A stretch of 19,654 nt of DNA from contig CAMLRX010000095.1 in assembly GCA_946482545.1 (NCBI GenBank), positions 1 to 19,654 on the forward strand, in the 5' to 3' direction. Of this stretch, positions 7,633-15,304 are shown one piece after another. A program made the translations under genes and the position numbers. Each line of letters opens with the position of its first letter. Position 1 is the stretch's first letter. Origin of the DNA: an uncultured Flavihumibacter sp. (GTDB lineage Bacteria > Bacteroidota > Bacteroidia > Chitinophagales > Chitinophagaceae). Below the pieces are notes generated by a model, which worked only from the letters and a program-made list of their open reading frames with translations, was not told the DNA's origin and ran no database searches.

Positions 7633-8679
7633 CTAGTTGTTATTCCTCGCACTGAAAGTAATATTCATCGTTGCACTTCCGGATGGAATTGACACCGGCA
7701 CCGTCAACTGATAAATAGTCGGAATATTCGGAATGCCTGAAAGCTTGTAAGGATCCGTTCCCCCGAATGCGCCACAATCCGGACTCACCACGCTGCCCAC
7801 CGTCAACCCCGCACTAATAGCCGGAGCGCCTGCTTTCAAGATAAACCTTCCATCGAAGCTGCCGGTGACGGTATAAACATCTCCCATGTTCACACTCACC
7901 TGGTTGTTGGCCGCGGTAACAGGTAAGGTTTGGTTCACCTGGAAGAAATTGTTTTTGATGGTACAGTTGGTGAGGGAGTTCTGACTGAAAGTGCCCACGA
8001 TATTGTTTACAAAATAAGTATTCACCAATGTGAAGGAATTGGATGCATTGGCGATACTGTTATTCCTTACAATATTGTCTGAACCAGTAAGGTTTGGCAG
8101 ATTGATGTGTGCGTTCGAATTGAAGATGCTGTTCTCGCATACGAAGCCACTGATGGTGGCACTCGCGCTGGAACTGATGGCCGCACCGTTCAGGTAGCAT
8201 TTCCTCACCGTGGTATTGTTGTTGGTGCCGTTTTCAAAATAAAGTCCACCGCCAAAAAGACATCTTTCAAAAGTAATATTGCCGGCCCCGTTCATATAAA
8301 CTGAACCGGAGATGGTAACGCCTAAGAACTTACTGCCACTCGCGGCGCTGGCTAAACGAAAGAAAGCAAGGCGTGTATCGTAGGTGTGCAGTTGTAAACC
8401 TGGGTTCCCCGGATAGGTGCCGTTGGAAGGATCAAGTAAATAACCGGCGGCAATTACTGTAAGCCTTTTCGTTACAGAAATACTTCCGGTGGCATATTCA
8501 AAAGTACTGGGTTCCAGGTAAATTGTATCTCCGTCCTGGACACCGGCTGCGTTCACCGCGGCGTTGAAAGTGGTGAAGTCGGCGTTCACGCCCGCGTTAT
8601 TGTTGATGCGCCAGCTCCTGGCTTCTGCCGTAAGGAACCCGGAAAACAGGAGTGCGCCGAAGAGGAAAGATCGTTTCAT
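7633..8679 (-). CDS. Secreted right-handed beta-helix-like protein
   Basis: A 348-residue exported protein. The ATG at 8679 is preferred over one 13 codons upstream because it begins the signal peptide MKRSFLFGALLFSGFLTAEA. The body starts with an NADFTTFNAAVNAAGVQDGDTIYLEPSTF block, typical of the N-terminal cap of pectin-lyase-like beta-helix proteins. Stacked Asn-rich turns follow, such as NITFERCLF, CENSIFNSN, IVRNNSIAN, YFVNNIVG and CTIKNNFF. No catalytic motif was recognised. The end (IPNIPTIYQLTVPV, then NITFSARNNN) is not the usual T9SS tail. A box TACTTTTA (plus 8700-8707, one mismatch to TAnnTTTG) lies 20 bases before the start and may be its -7 element. It is divergent from the histidine kinase gene. 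A polysaccharide-binding or polysaccharide-cleaving role is only a guess. Confidence 0.82.
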   Translation of the reverse strand: MKRSFLFGALLFSGFLTAEARSWRINNNAGVNADFTTFNAAVNAAGVQDGDTIYLEPSTFEYATGSISVTKRLTVIAAGYLLDPSNGTYPGNPGLQLHTYDTRLAFFRLASAASGSKFLGVTISGSVYMNGAGNITFERCLFGGGLYFENGTNNNTTVRKCYLNGAAISSSASATISGFVCENSIFNSNAHINLPNLTGSDNIVRNNSIANASNSFTLVNTYFVNNIVGTFSQNSLTNCTIKNNFFQVNQTLPVTAANNQVSVNMGDVYTVTGSFDGRFILKAGAPAISAGLTVGSVVSPDCGAFGGTDPYKLSGIPNIPTIYQLTVPVSIPSGSATMNITFSARNNN

Positions 8680-8840
8680 GGTTGTTTGATTTAGTCCGGT
8701 AAAAGTACCTTCGCCCATAGCCCGTTCCTATCCCCCAAAAACAGGATTTATGTTCTTTTTAAATCATGGAAAAAGGGGAGACGTAAATGGTCCGGAAAAC
8801 ACTTTATTTGTAGTGCATCCTTTTTTGTTTAAATTTCTGT

Positions 8841-10796
8841 ATGCGAAAAATTCTGCTAAGCATTGTTGGTTATCTGCTGCATTCCTGTTTGCTGGGACAG
8901 AATGCCGTTACCGATAGTATGTTGAAAGGTTTGCCAAAGTTGAAAGAGGATACATCGAAAGTGATTCACCTCATCCGTTTGGGAGAAACTTATGAGGGTA
9001 CTGCCCCTGCTGAAGGAAGGAAATACCTGGTGATGGCCCGGGAACTGAGTAAGAAACTGAGCTACGATCATGGGATTTATCTTTTCAATACCTATTATGC
9101 CAACACCTTTCTCATTCAGGGCAATTTCGATTCGGCATTGCATTACCAGAATGCGGCATTGAAGGTGTCGGAAAAAATGAAGGATTCGCTTAACATCGGA
9201 ATATCTCTTTTTAATATCGGTGTCAGTTATCGTGATAACGGGCAATTTGAAAAAGCGATTGAATACTGTTTGAAAGGCAGGCCCATTGTGGAGCGAAAGG
9301 CTAACCCCTATGTATTGTCACAACTTGACGATGCCTTGCAGATATTGTATTACCGCCGTGCCCAATACGAAAAGGCGGTTGAATACGGTAAAAAAGCGCT
9401 GGCCGCGGCAAAGAAGAACGGGTTCAGGACCATGCAGGCTACCGCGCTCATCAACCTGAGCATGAACTATGTTTCGCTGAAACGTTTGGACGACGCAACG
9501 AACGCTTTGAAGGAAGCTTTACAGATTGGTGTGGAAGAGCGGGACATCAGGATTCAGTCTACTGTTTACCAGAACCTGGGTGGCATTGCCCTGGAGAAAA
9601 AAGATTATCCCTTGGTGAGAACTTACCTTGAAAAGAGCTGGCCGCTTTTTCAGGCTGTGGGAATGAAAGAAAGTGAAACCGGTGTGATCCGCGGCCTGGG
9701 CATCGTTCAGTTGCAGATGGGCAACTTCGCGGAAGCGAAGAAGTATGCGCAGATGGCACTTGACTCGAGTAAAAAATACAATTTCAGGTTTGAAGGAATT
9801 TCTTCCATACGGTTGCTCACGCATATTGCTTACGCGGAAAGAAACCTGGAACAGGGGATGGATTACGATGATGAAATGATCGCGGAACTTGAAAAGATGG
9901 TGCAGGAAGTGCTTTCGCAACAGTCTTCGGAGTTGGAGAAAAAGTACGAGACCGAAAAGAAGGAGAACAGGATCGTGCAACTGGAAGCAGAAAAGCAGAT
10001 TCAGTTACTCCGTATGCGGCAGAAGAATACACTCAATTATATATTGCTGGGCAGCGCCCTGGCGCTATTGCTGATTCTTGTATTGCTTTACAGGAACTAT
10101 CGCCACAAACAGGCGCTGCAGCAAAAACGCATCAATGAACTGCAAACAGAAAAACAGCTCGCGGCCACGGAAGCCGTATTAAAAGGGGAAGAAAAAGAAA
10201 GAACCCGCCTGGCAAAAGACCTTCACGATGGCCTGGGAGGTATGTTGTCCGGCATAAAATATTCATTCAATACCATGAAAGGAAACCTTGTAATGACACC
10301 TGAAAATATGCGGGCATTTGAACGGGGCATTGACATGCTGGACAGTTCCATCAACGAAATGCGTCGCGTGGCCCACAACCTGATGCCCGAAGCATTGGTG
10401 AAATTCGGACTGGATGCCGCATTGAAAGATTTCTGTGCAGACATCAACCAATCCGGTAGCACCGCGTTGCAGTACCAGTCCATAGGCTTGGAAAACGCTG
10501 AAGTGGATTCCAATACAGCCATTACGGTGTACCGCATTGTGCAGGAACTGGTGGGGAACGTGCTGAAGCACGCCGCCGCAACAAAAGCATTGGTGCAGGT
10601 GGTGCGCAACAACGATGGTATTTCCGTTACGGTGGAAGACGATGGGAAAGGATTTGATACGGGCATCATCCGCGCTGCGCGCGGTATCGGCTGGAGCAAC
10701 ATCACGAGCCGCGTGGATTACCTGAAAGGTAAACTGGACGTACAATCTGAACCCGGCAAAGGCACCTCGGTATTAATTGAAATTCCCGTTGCATGA
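8841..10796 (+). CDS. TPR-containing sensor histidine kinase (HisKA_3 type)
   Basis: A 651-residue membrane sensor kinase. An N-terminal hydrophobic segment (about 3-20) looks like a signal peptide. A helical TPR region (about 40-345) with units such as GNFDSALHYQNAAL, GQFEKAIEYCLKG and GNFAEAKKYAQMAL follows and would be periplasmic. A coiled coil (about 345-395) leads into one transmembrane helix (about 399-417). The cytoplasmic part has the HisKA_3 dimerisation box with phospho-acceptor H462 in AKDLHDGLGG, then a HATPase_c domain with the N box around N573 (QELVGNVLKHA), the DDGKGF box (600-605) and the RGIGWSNI box (614-621). It overlaps the response regulator gene by ATGA, so the two are surely translated together. 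The stimulus is unknown; TPR sensing of a peptide or protein partner is inference. Confidence 0.93.
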   Translation: MRKILLSIVGYLLHSCLLGQNAVTDSMLKGLPKLKEDTSKVIHLIRLGETYEGTAPAEGRKYLVMARELSKKLSYDHGIYLFNTYYANTFLIQGNFDSALHYQNAALKVSEKMKDSLNIGISLFNIGVSYRDNGQFEKAIEYCLKGRPIVERKANPYVLSQLDDALQILYYRRAQYEKAVEYGKKALAAAKKNGFRTMQATALINLSMNYVSLKRLDDATNALKEALQIGVEERDIRIQSTVYQNLGGIALEKKDYPLVRTYLEKSWPLFQAVGMKESETGVIRGLGIVQLQMGNFAEAKKYAQMALDSSKKYNFRFEGISSIRLLTHIAYAERNLEQGMDYDDEMIAELEKMVQEVLSQQSSELEKKYETEKKENRIVQLEAEKQIQLLRMRQKNTLNYILLGSALALLLILVLLYRNYRHKQALQQKRINELQTEKQLAATEAVLKGEEKERTRLAKDLHDGLGGMLSGIKYSFNTMKGNLVMTPENMRAFERGIDMLDSSINEMRRVAHNLMPEALVKFGLDAALKDFCADINQSGSTALQYQSIGLENAEVDSNTAITVYRIVQELVGNVLKHAAATKALVQVVRNNDGISVTVEDDGKGFDTGIIRAARGIGWSNITSRVDYLKGKLDVQSEPGKGTSVLIEIPVA

Positions 10797-11410
10797 CAAC
10801 AAAAGTGTTTATAGTGGACGATCATTATATGGTGATAGAAGGCATCCGCACTTTGTTGCAGCACGAGCCTGCTATTGAACTTGTTGGCCATGCCACTTCT
10901 CCGGGATCCTGTATGTCTTTTCTGCAACAGCAGTTGCCGGATGTTATTTTGATGGACATTAACCTGGCCGATAAAAGTGGTATTGAGTTGTGTGCCGCTG
11001 TTAAAAAGCAATACCCCGCCGTATTCATTCTTGGATTGAGCACATTCAACCAACCGAGTTTTATTCAGAAGATGATGGAACACGGCGCCAGTGGATATGT
11101 ATTGAAGAATGTTTCCCGGGAAGAACTACTGGAGGCCATCCAGTGTGTGGCCAAAGGAAAAACTTATTTCAGCCACGAAGCGGCACGCGCCCTGCGGGCC
11201 GCGCCTGATCCCGGTGTGCCCGTGCTTACCCGCCGGGAAAAAGAAGTGTTGTCGCTAATCGCGGAAGGATTGACCAATGCTGAAATCGCCGAACGTTTGT
11301 TCATTGGCGTTACCACCGTTGATACCCATAGGAAAAGTCTGCTGGCGAAGCTGGGGGCGAAGAACACTGCACTGCTCGTTAGGATCGCCACACAACTGAA
11401 CCTGGTCTGA
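10793..11410 (+). CDS. LuxR/NarL-type response regulator
   Basis: A 205-residue transcription factor and the expected partner of the kinase it overlaps by 4 bp. The receiver domain (1 to about 122) has acidic residues D9 and D10, phospho-acceptor D55 in DVILMDINL, the switch residue S83 or T84, and K105 in GYVLKNVS. The LuxR-type helix-turn-helix (about 145-200) reads LTRREKEVLSLIAEGLTNAEIAERLF followed by VDTHRKSLLAKLG. Length and layout are normal for the NarL/FixJ family. A hairpin terminator follows 10 bases after the stop. Its targets are unknown; the divergent beta-helix gene is a natural candidate but nothing in the sequence proves it. Confidence 0.95.
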   Translation: MTTKVFIVDDHYMVIEGIRTLLQHEPAIELVGHATSPGSCMSFLQQQLPDVILMDINLADKSGIELCAAVKKQYPAVFILGLSTFNQPSFIQKMMEHGASGYVLKNVSREELLEAIQCVAKGKTYFSHEAARALRAAPDPGVPVLTRREKEVLSLIAEGLTNAEIAERLFIGVTTVDTHRKSLLAKLGAKNTALLVRIATQLNLV

Positions 11411-11420
11411 ACGATAATTT

Positions 11421-11442
11421 CACGCAAACCATTGCGTGTTTT
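11421..11442 (+). terminator. Rho-independent terminator of the kinase/regulator operon
   Basis: CACGCAA (11421-11427), loop ACCA, TTGCGTG (11432-11438), then TTTT. The 7-bp stem is perfect. It begins 10 bases after the response regulator stop codon. It shows that the following GH20 gene has its own promoter and argues against starting that gene at the TTG inside the stem (11432). Confidence 0.8.
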
Positions 11443-11497
11443 ATCCTTGCCGCCATTGCATAAATTAGAGCATTATCTGATTATGATCTCTGGCAGT

Positions 11498-13534
11498 ATG
11501 ATACAACGTATGCTCTTTTTTTGTGCTGTTCTTTTTCCCGGAACGGCACTATTCGCACGGGAAATTCCAGTGAATATTATTCCCAAACCTTTGTTGGTGG
11601 TGCAGGAGAAAGGCTTCTTTCACCTGAATGCATCCACTACAATAATAGCAGCTCCTGAAGCTGTTCCTGTGGCAGATTTCTTTTCCAGTTTGCTAAGCAA
11701 GGGTGCGGGTGTGCATCTTTCTGCAGGTCGGAAAAAACGAGCTTCAAAAAACACCATTCAATTCATCGTTTCAAAAGATTTTCCTGATACCACCAAAGGC
11801 GCATACACCATTCGTATTACGCCGGAACAGGTCATCGCCACCGCAAAAGACAGGGAAGGAATATTCTATGCGGTACAATCGCTCCGGCAAATACTTCCTC
11901 CTTCCATCGAACAGCAGGATGGGAAGAAACTGAAAGACATCAGGCTCCCCGCAATGTTCATCAAAGATGCGCCACGCTTCGGATGGCGTGGATATATGCA
12001 GGATGTAAGCCGTACTTTTTATGGACTGGAAGTGATGAAGAAATACCTGGATGTAATGGCGCTCTACAAACTGAATACGCTTCATTTTCACCTTACCGAC
12101 GACCAGGGCTGGCGCATCGAAATCAAGAAACACCCCGGACTTACTTCAGAAAAGGCGACCACATTCCCGGCAAAGCACAGGCAGCCTGCTGAAAGAAGTG
12201 GTTATTATACCCAGGCCCAACTCAAAGAACTGATTGCTTATGCAGCGGAACGCAACATCACGATCATACCTGAAATAGATGTGCCGGGGCATTGCTGGCC
12301 CATCATCATTACCTATCCTGAACTTGGAGTGAACAAAAAGCGCGATCCGGACTATGTGATCCCGTTCATGGACTCCTGGAGTTACTGGGGCTTCCAGTTC
12401 ACCCCCAATCCACTGGATCCAACTAAGGAAGAAGTATATGCTTTCCTGGATGATGTGTTTGCTGAAGTAGCAGCGCTCTTCCCTTCAAAATACATTCATT
12501 TCGGTGGCGATGAAGTGGTGCACCGGCTCTGGGAAAATGAACCGCACGTGCAGGCATTTATGAAAGCGCGTAATATGAAGCGGGTGGAGGAATTACAAAG
12601 TTATTTTGTGCAACGGGTAAGCGAAATCATCGTAAAAAAAGGAAAGCAACCGATTGGCTGGAACGATATCCTTGCCGATGCGGAACACCTGCCCAATTCA
12701 ACGGCCATTATGGCCTGGCTGGGCGCCGGCGCAGTGAAGAAGGCCGCACAACATGGCTTTTATGCCGTGGCAACACCCACCGGACCAATGTATTTTGATA
12801 TACAACAGTATTCGCGGCACGATGGCACCATGGCCGACCTCAATTATTCCGGTCCTAATCGTCTTGAAGATGTGTACGCTTATGATCCGCATAAAGGACT
12901 GAATAAGCAGGAGCAGCAGTATGTATTGGGTGTTCAGGCAAACATGTGGCCCGCCGTTCCGCAGGAAGTGAAGGATATTAATGTGCAGAATTTCCCCCGG
13001 TTGCTGGCCTTGGCAGAAACAGCATGGACCACACCCGGACAAAAAAACTTCAGTGACTTCAGGCAAAGACTTTCAGCGCATTACCCCAGGCTCGACGCGC
13101 TTAAAGTAGATTATTTCAAAGAAGGAGGATATATTGTTGGTAGCTGGCAACCTTCACAAATCAGTACTGCATTCAAAACCATGAAATGGGACGTAACAGC
13201 GAAAGTGTATGCCAGCGGTCACGTGCAGGCCGGGTTCTTTTTTACGGCAGGAAGTTCATTTCTGAAAATAAAGAATGTTCGGTTGCTGAAAAATGGCGAA
13301 GTGGTGGACGAAGACCGTCACGAAGCGCTGGCCGATAAATTCAGGGGCATACCATTCAAAAAAAATATGTTTTTCTATTCCTTTAAAATAGACAGCTATG
13401 ATCCATCTGCCAAGTATACGCTTACGGCTGAAGTAGCGGGAGAGCAGAGTAATGATTCCAATGGGAACGTTACTTTCAACCTTAGCCCGTACAAACCTTT
13501 TGAAGTAACGGAAGCTGTAAAACGTAAAAACTGA
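11498..13534 (+). CDS. Secreted GH20 beta-N-acetylhexosaminidase
   Basis: Removes terminal GlcNAc or GalNAc from glycans by substrate-assisted catalysis, outside the cytoplasm. The ATG at 11498 gives 678 residues with the signal peptide MIQRMLFFCAVLFPGTALFA. In-frame starts upstream (ATG 11483, TTG 11432) fit less well, and the TTG lies in a terminator stem. A GH20b domain (about 22-155) precedes the TIM barrel (about 159-510). Motifs are GWRGYMQDVSRTF, HFHLTDDQGWRIE (196-208), IPEIDVPGHC, and HFGGDEV with the catalytic pair D338-E339; barrel-end motifs are MAWLG and GVQANMWP. A C-terminal beta region (about 545-678) has no assigned role. No T9SS tail was seen. No neighbour suggests an operon or a polysaccharide utilisation locus, since SusC/SusD genes are absent. 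Confidence 0.95.
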   Translation: MIQRMLFFCAVLFPGTALFAREIPVNIIPKPLLVVQEKGFFHLNASTTIIAAPEAVPVADFFSSLLSKGAGVHLSAGRKKRASKNTIQFIVSKDFPDTTKGAYTIRITPEQVIATAKDREGIFYAVQSLRQILPPSIEQQDGKKLKDIRLPAMFIKDAPRFGWRGYMQDVSRTFYGLEVMKKYLDVMALYKLNTLHFHLTDDQGWRIEIKKHPGLTSEKATTFPAKHRQPAERSGYYTQAQLKELIAYAAERNITIIPEIDVPGHCWPIIITYPELGVNKKRDPDYVIPFMDSWSYWGFQFTPNPLDPTKEEVYAFLDDVFAEVAALFPSKYIHFGGDEVVHRLWENEPHVQAFMKARNMKRVEELQSYFVQRVSEIIVKKGKQPIGWNDILADAEHLPNSTAIMAWLGAGAVKKAAQHGFYAVATPTGPMYFDIQQYSRHDGTMADLNYSGPNRLEDVYAYDPHKGLNKQEQQYVLGVQANMWPAVPQEVKDINVQNFPRLLALAETAWTTPGQKNFSDFRQRLSAHYPRLDALKVDYFKEGGYIVGSWQPSQISTAFKTMKWDVTAKVYASGHVQAGFFFTAGSSFLKIKNVRLLKNGEVVDEDRHEALADKFRGIPFKKNMFFYSFKIDSYDPSAKYTLTAEVAGEQSNDSNGNVTFNLSPYKPFEVTEAVKRKN

Positions 13535-13547
13535 TTGTAAAGATGGT

Positions 13548-13584
13548 CTTTTAAACAAAGTAAATTCGGACTTTTGAACAAAGT
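13548..13584. promoter_or_regulatory. Tandem operator-like repeat upstream of the SDR gene
   Basis: CTTTTAAACAAAGT (13548-13561) and CTTTTGAACAAAGT (13571-13584) match at 13 of 14 positions and start 23 bp apart. Each unit is also a loose dyad with ACTTT/AAAGT-type arms. The second copy overlaps where the -33 region should be for the -7 box at 13604. This is the layout expected of a regulator binding two adjacent sites. The regulator is unknown; the AraC-type protein at 15305 is one candidate, and an unlinked HxlR-type protein is another. Confidence 0.55.
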
Positions 13585-13603
13585 CGCCTGAAAACACGCG
13601 CCC

Positions 13604-13611
13604 TACTTTTG
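13604..13611 (+). promoter_or_regulatory. -7 promoter box of the SDR gene
   Basis: TACTTTTG matches TAnnTTTG exactly and lies 21 bases before the ATG at 13633. The leader after it is A-rich, typical of Bacteroidota. The best upstream TTTG is 27 bases away, longer than usual, so the -33 element is weak and an activator may be needed. The box covers the alternative TTG start at 13609, which argues against that start. Confidence 0.6.
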
Positions 13612-13632
13612 TATCAACAAAACAAATTAAAA

Positions 13633-14637
13633 ATGATACAGAACAACTACCAGGGCGCACTTCAGCAACCATTGCACACAGGGTTTAACCAATTTACCAC
13701 CGCTTCGGAAGTGATGCAGGGCATTTCCTTAGAAGGAAAAAACGCCATTGTAACCGGTGGAAACACCGGCATCGGCCTCGAAACCACGAAAACGCTCGCT
13801 GCCGCAGGCGCTCATGTTATTGTTGCGGTCAGGGATATGGAGAAAGCGAAGAAAAACCTGGAAGGTGTTCCCAATCTGGAAATCGCGTTTATGGATATGA
13901 TGGTTCCCGCATCCATAGCTGCTTTCGCTGAAGATTTTCTAGCTTCCCAACGTCCGCTGCATCTGCTCATCAACAATGCGGGGATCATGTGGGTGCCATT
14001 GCGCAGGGACGAGCGTGGTATTGAATCACAACTTGCTACCAATTACATCGGGCAATTCCATCTTACGGCGGCACTCTGGCCGGCGCTGAAAATGGCGGAT
14101 GGCGCGCGGGTGGTGAATGTTTCTTCCCTTGGTCATCAGATGGCTCCTTTTAATTTTGATGATCCGAATTTTGAGCACAGAGAATATGAAACCCTTCAGG
14201 CTTATGGTCAGTCCAAAACCGCGAGTAATCTTTTCGCGCTGGAACTGGATCAGCGGGGGGCGCCATACAATGTGCGGGCTTATTCCGTACACCCCGGTTC
14301 TATTGGTGGAACGGAGCTGGCGCGGGAAGCGCCGGTAGAATTATTTCAGCAGATGGGTTTTTTAGACGCTGAAGGGAATATGCGTCCCGAAGTGCTCTCC
14401 TCCCTGAAAACCATTCCGCAGGGTGCTGCTACTACTGTATGGGCCGCTACCAGTCCGTTGTTGAAAGATATCGGAGGTGTTTATTGTGAAGATGGCGACA
14501 TCGCCAGGCTGTTTGGTGAAAATAATGATACGGTACAGCATGTAAACGGCGTCATGCCTTATGCGTTGGATGAATGGTCAGCAAAACGTTTGTGGACACT
14601 TACAGAAGCAATGACTGGAATATCCTTCACCATCTAA
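13633..14637 (+). CDS. Short-chain dehydrogenase/reductase (SDR)
   Basis: A 334-residue NAD(P)-dependent oxidoreductase of the classical SDR fold, resembling the retinol dehydrogenase/WWOX-like group. It shows the nucleotide-binding glycine motif TGGNTGIG (41-48), NNAG (114-117), catalytic serine in VNVSSLG (164 or 165), and the YxxxK pair Y191 and K195 in AYGQSK. An extra N-terminal stretch of about 30 residues precedes the Rossmann fold. There is no signal peptide, so it acts in the cytoplasm. The ATG at 13633 is chosen because a promoter box covers the TTG at 13609. The substrate cannot be told from sequence. The next gene starts 10 bases after the stop, so the two are probably co-transcribed. 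Confidence 0.93.
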   Translation: MIQNNYQGALQQPLHTGFNQFTTASEVMQGISLEGKNAIVTGGNTGIGLETTKTLAAAGAHVIVAVRDMEKAKKNLEGVPNLEIAFMDMMVPASIAAFAEDFLASQRPLHLLINNAGIMWVPLRRDERGIESQLATNYIGQFHLTAALWPALKMADGARVVNVSSLGHQMAPFNFDDPNFEHREYETLQAYGQSKTASNLFALELDQRGAPYNVRAYSVHPGSIGGTELAREAPVELFQQMGFLDAEGNMRPEVLSSLKTIPQGAATTVWAATSPLLKDIGGVYCEDGDIARLFGENNDTVQHVNGVMPYALDEWSAKRLWTLTEAMTGISFTI

Positions 14638-14647
14638 ATCGTACACC

Positions 14648-15268
14648 ATGAAAAATATACTTGCAATGATCCGTCGCCGGGGTATCCGGAAAGGACTGGT
14701 CTTTATTCCCGATATCAGCGGATTTACAGAACTGGTACGCAGCACGGATGTGGTTACTGGTCGCATGATTGTACGTGAACTACTGGGTACACTGCTCCGA
14801 CACAACACGCTTGGTATGAAGGTGGCGGAAATAGAAGGGGATGCCGTTTTTTTCTTCAAATGGAAAGCCATTCCTTCTCCGGATGCTTTGTATGCGCAGT
14901 TTGAAAAGATGAAAACCGCCTTCGATAAAAAAGTGCAGGAACTGCAATTCAGGTTCAATATCCCGATAACGCTTCACCTGAAAGCGATCGCGCATTATGG
15001 AGAAATGGCCGCGTATAAATTGGGGGGCTTCACAAAAATATACGGCGAAGTGGTGGTGGAGGCACACCGTCTGCTGAAAAACAATGTACCCGGGCGTTCG
15101 TATTTACTGATCACAGATGAACTGATGGGCGTTTCAGGACATGAATCGAATTTGTACCAGGCCTGCAGGCCGGATAAATTGTGTGAATTGTACCATGGAT
15201 TGGGAAGCCTGTGCTTTACTTATGTATTGTTTGAATATTTCAAGCCTGCTACCGCTCAATTTTTATAA
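14648..15268 (+). CDS. DUF2652 family protein, nucleotide-cyclase-like fold
   Basis: A 206-residue cytoplasmic protein of the DUF2652 family, recognised from FIPDISGFTELV (19-30) and KVAEIEGDAVFFF (58-70). The pattern follows class III adenylate/guanylate cyclases: D22 (DISGF) and D65 (EGDAVF) sit where the two metal-binding aspartates belong, and R141 in GEVVVEAHRLLKN matches the transition-state arginine. E61 occupies a purine-recognition position where guanylate cyclases carry Glu. The transition-state Asn position holds V137, and K130 replaces the second purine-selecting residue, so normal cyclase activity is doubtful. It lies 10 bases after the SDR gene. The family assignment is fairly firm; the biochemical role is unknown. 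Confidence 0.85.
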   Translation: MKNILAMIRRRGIRKGLVFIPDISGFTELVRSTDVVTGRMIVRELLGTLLRHNTLGMKVAEIEGDAVFFFKWKAIPSPDALYAQFEKMKTAFDKKVQELQFRFNIPITLHLKAIAHYGEMAAYKLGGFTKIYGEVVVEAHRLLKNNVPGRSYLLITDELMGVSGHESNLYQACRPDKLCELYHGLGSLCFTYVLFEYFKPATAQFL

Positions 15269-15271
15269 CGT

Positions 15272-15279
15272 TAGATTTG
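15272..15279 (+). promoter_or_regulatory. Possible -7 box of the AraC-type regulator gene
   Basis: TAGATTTG matches TAnnTTTG exactly, lies 3 bases after the DUF2652 stop and 25 bases before the regulator ATG. No good TTTG was seen 19-21 bases upstream, so the regulator gene may instead be read through from the SDR promoter. Confidence 0.4.
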
Positions 15280-15304
15280 TATAACCTTCCTTCAAATCAA
15301 GAAT

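Noticed and set aside
8807..8837. Possible kinase promoter TTTG-N19-TAAATTTC
   Set aside because: The spacing is good, but the second box has a mismatch and ends 3 bases before the ATG, so the RNA would start inside the gene. Not called.
11432..11497. Upstream TTG start for the GH20 gene
   Set aside because: The TTG lies within the right arm of the terminator hairpin, the added residues do not resemble a signal peptide, and the ATG at 11498 begins one directly.
13609..13632. TTG start for the SDR gene
   Set aside because: It overlaps an exact -7 promoter box (13604-13611), so the transcript should begin after it. The ATG at 13633 is better placed.
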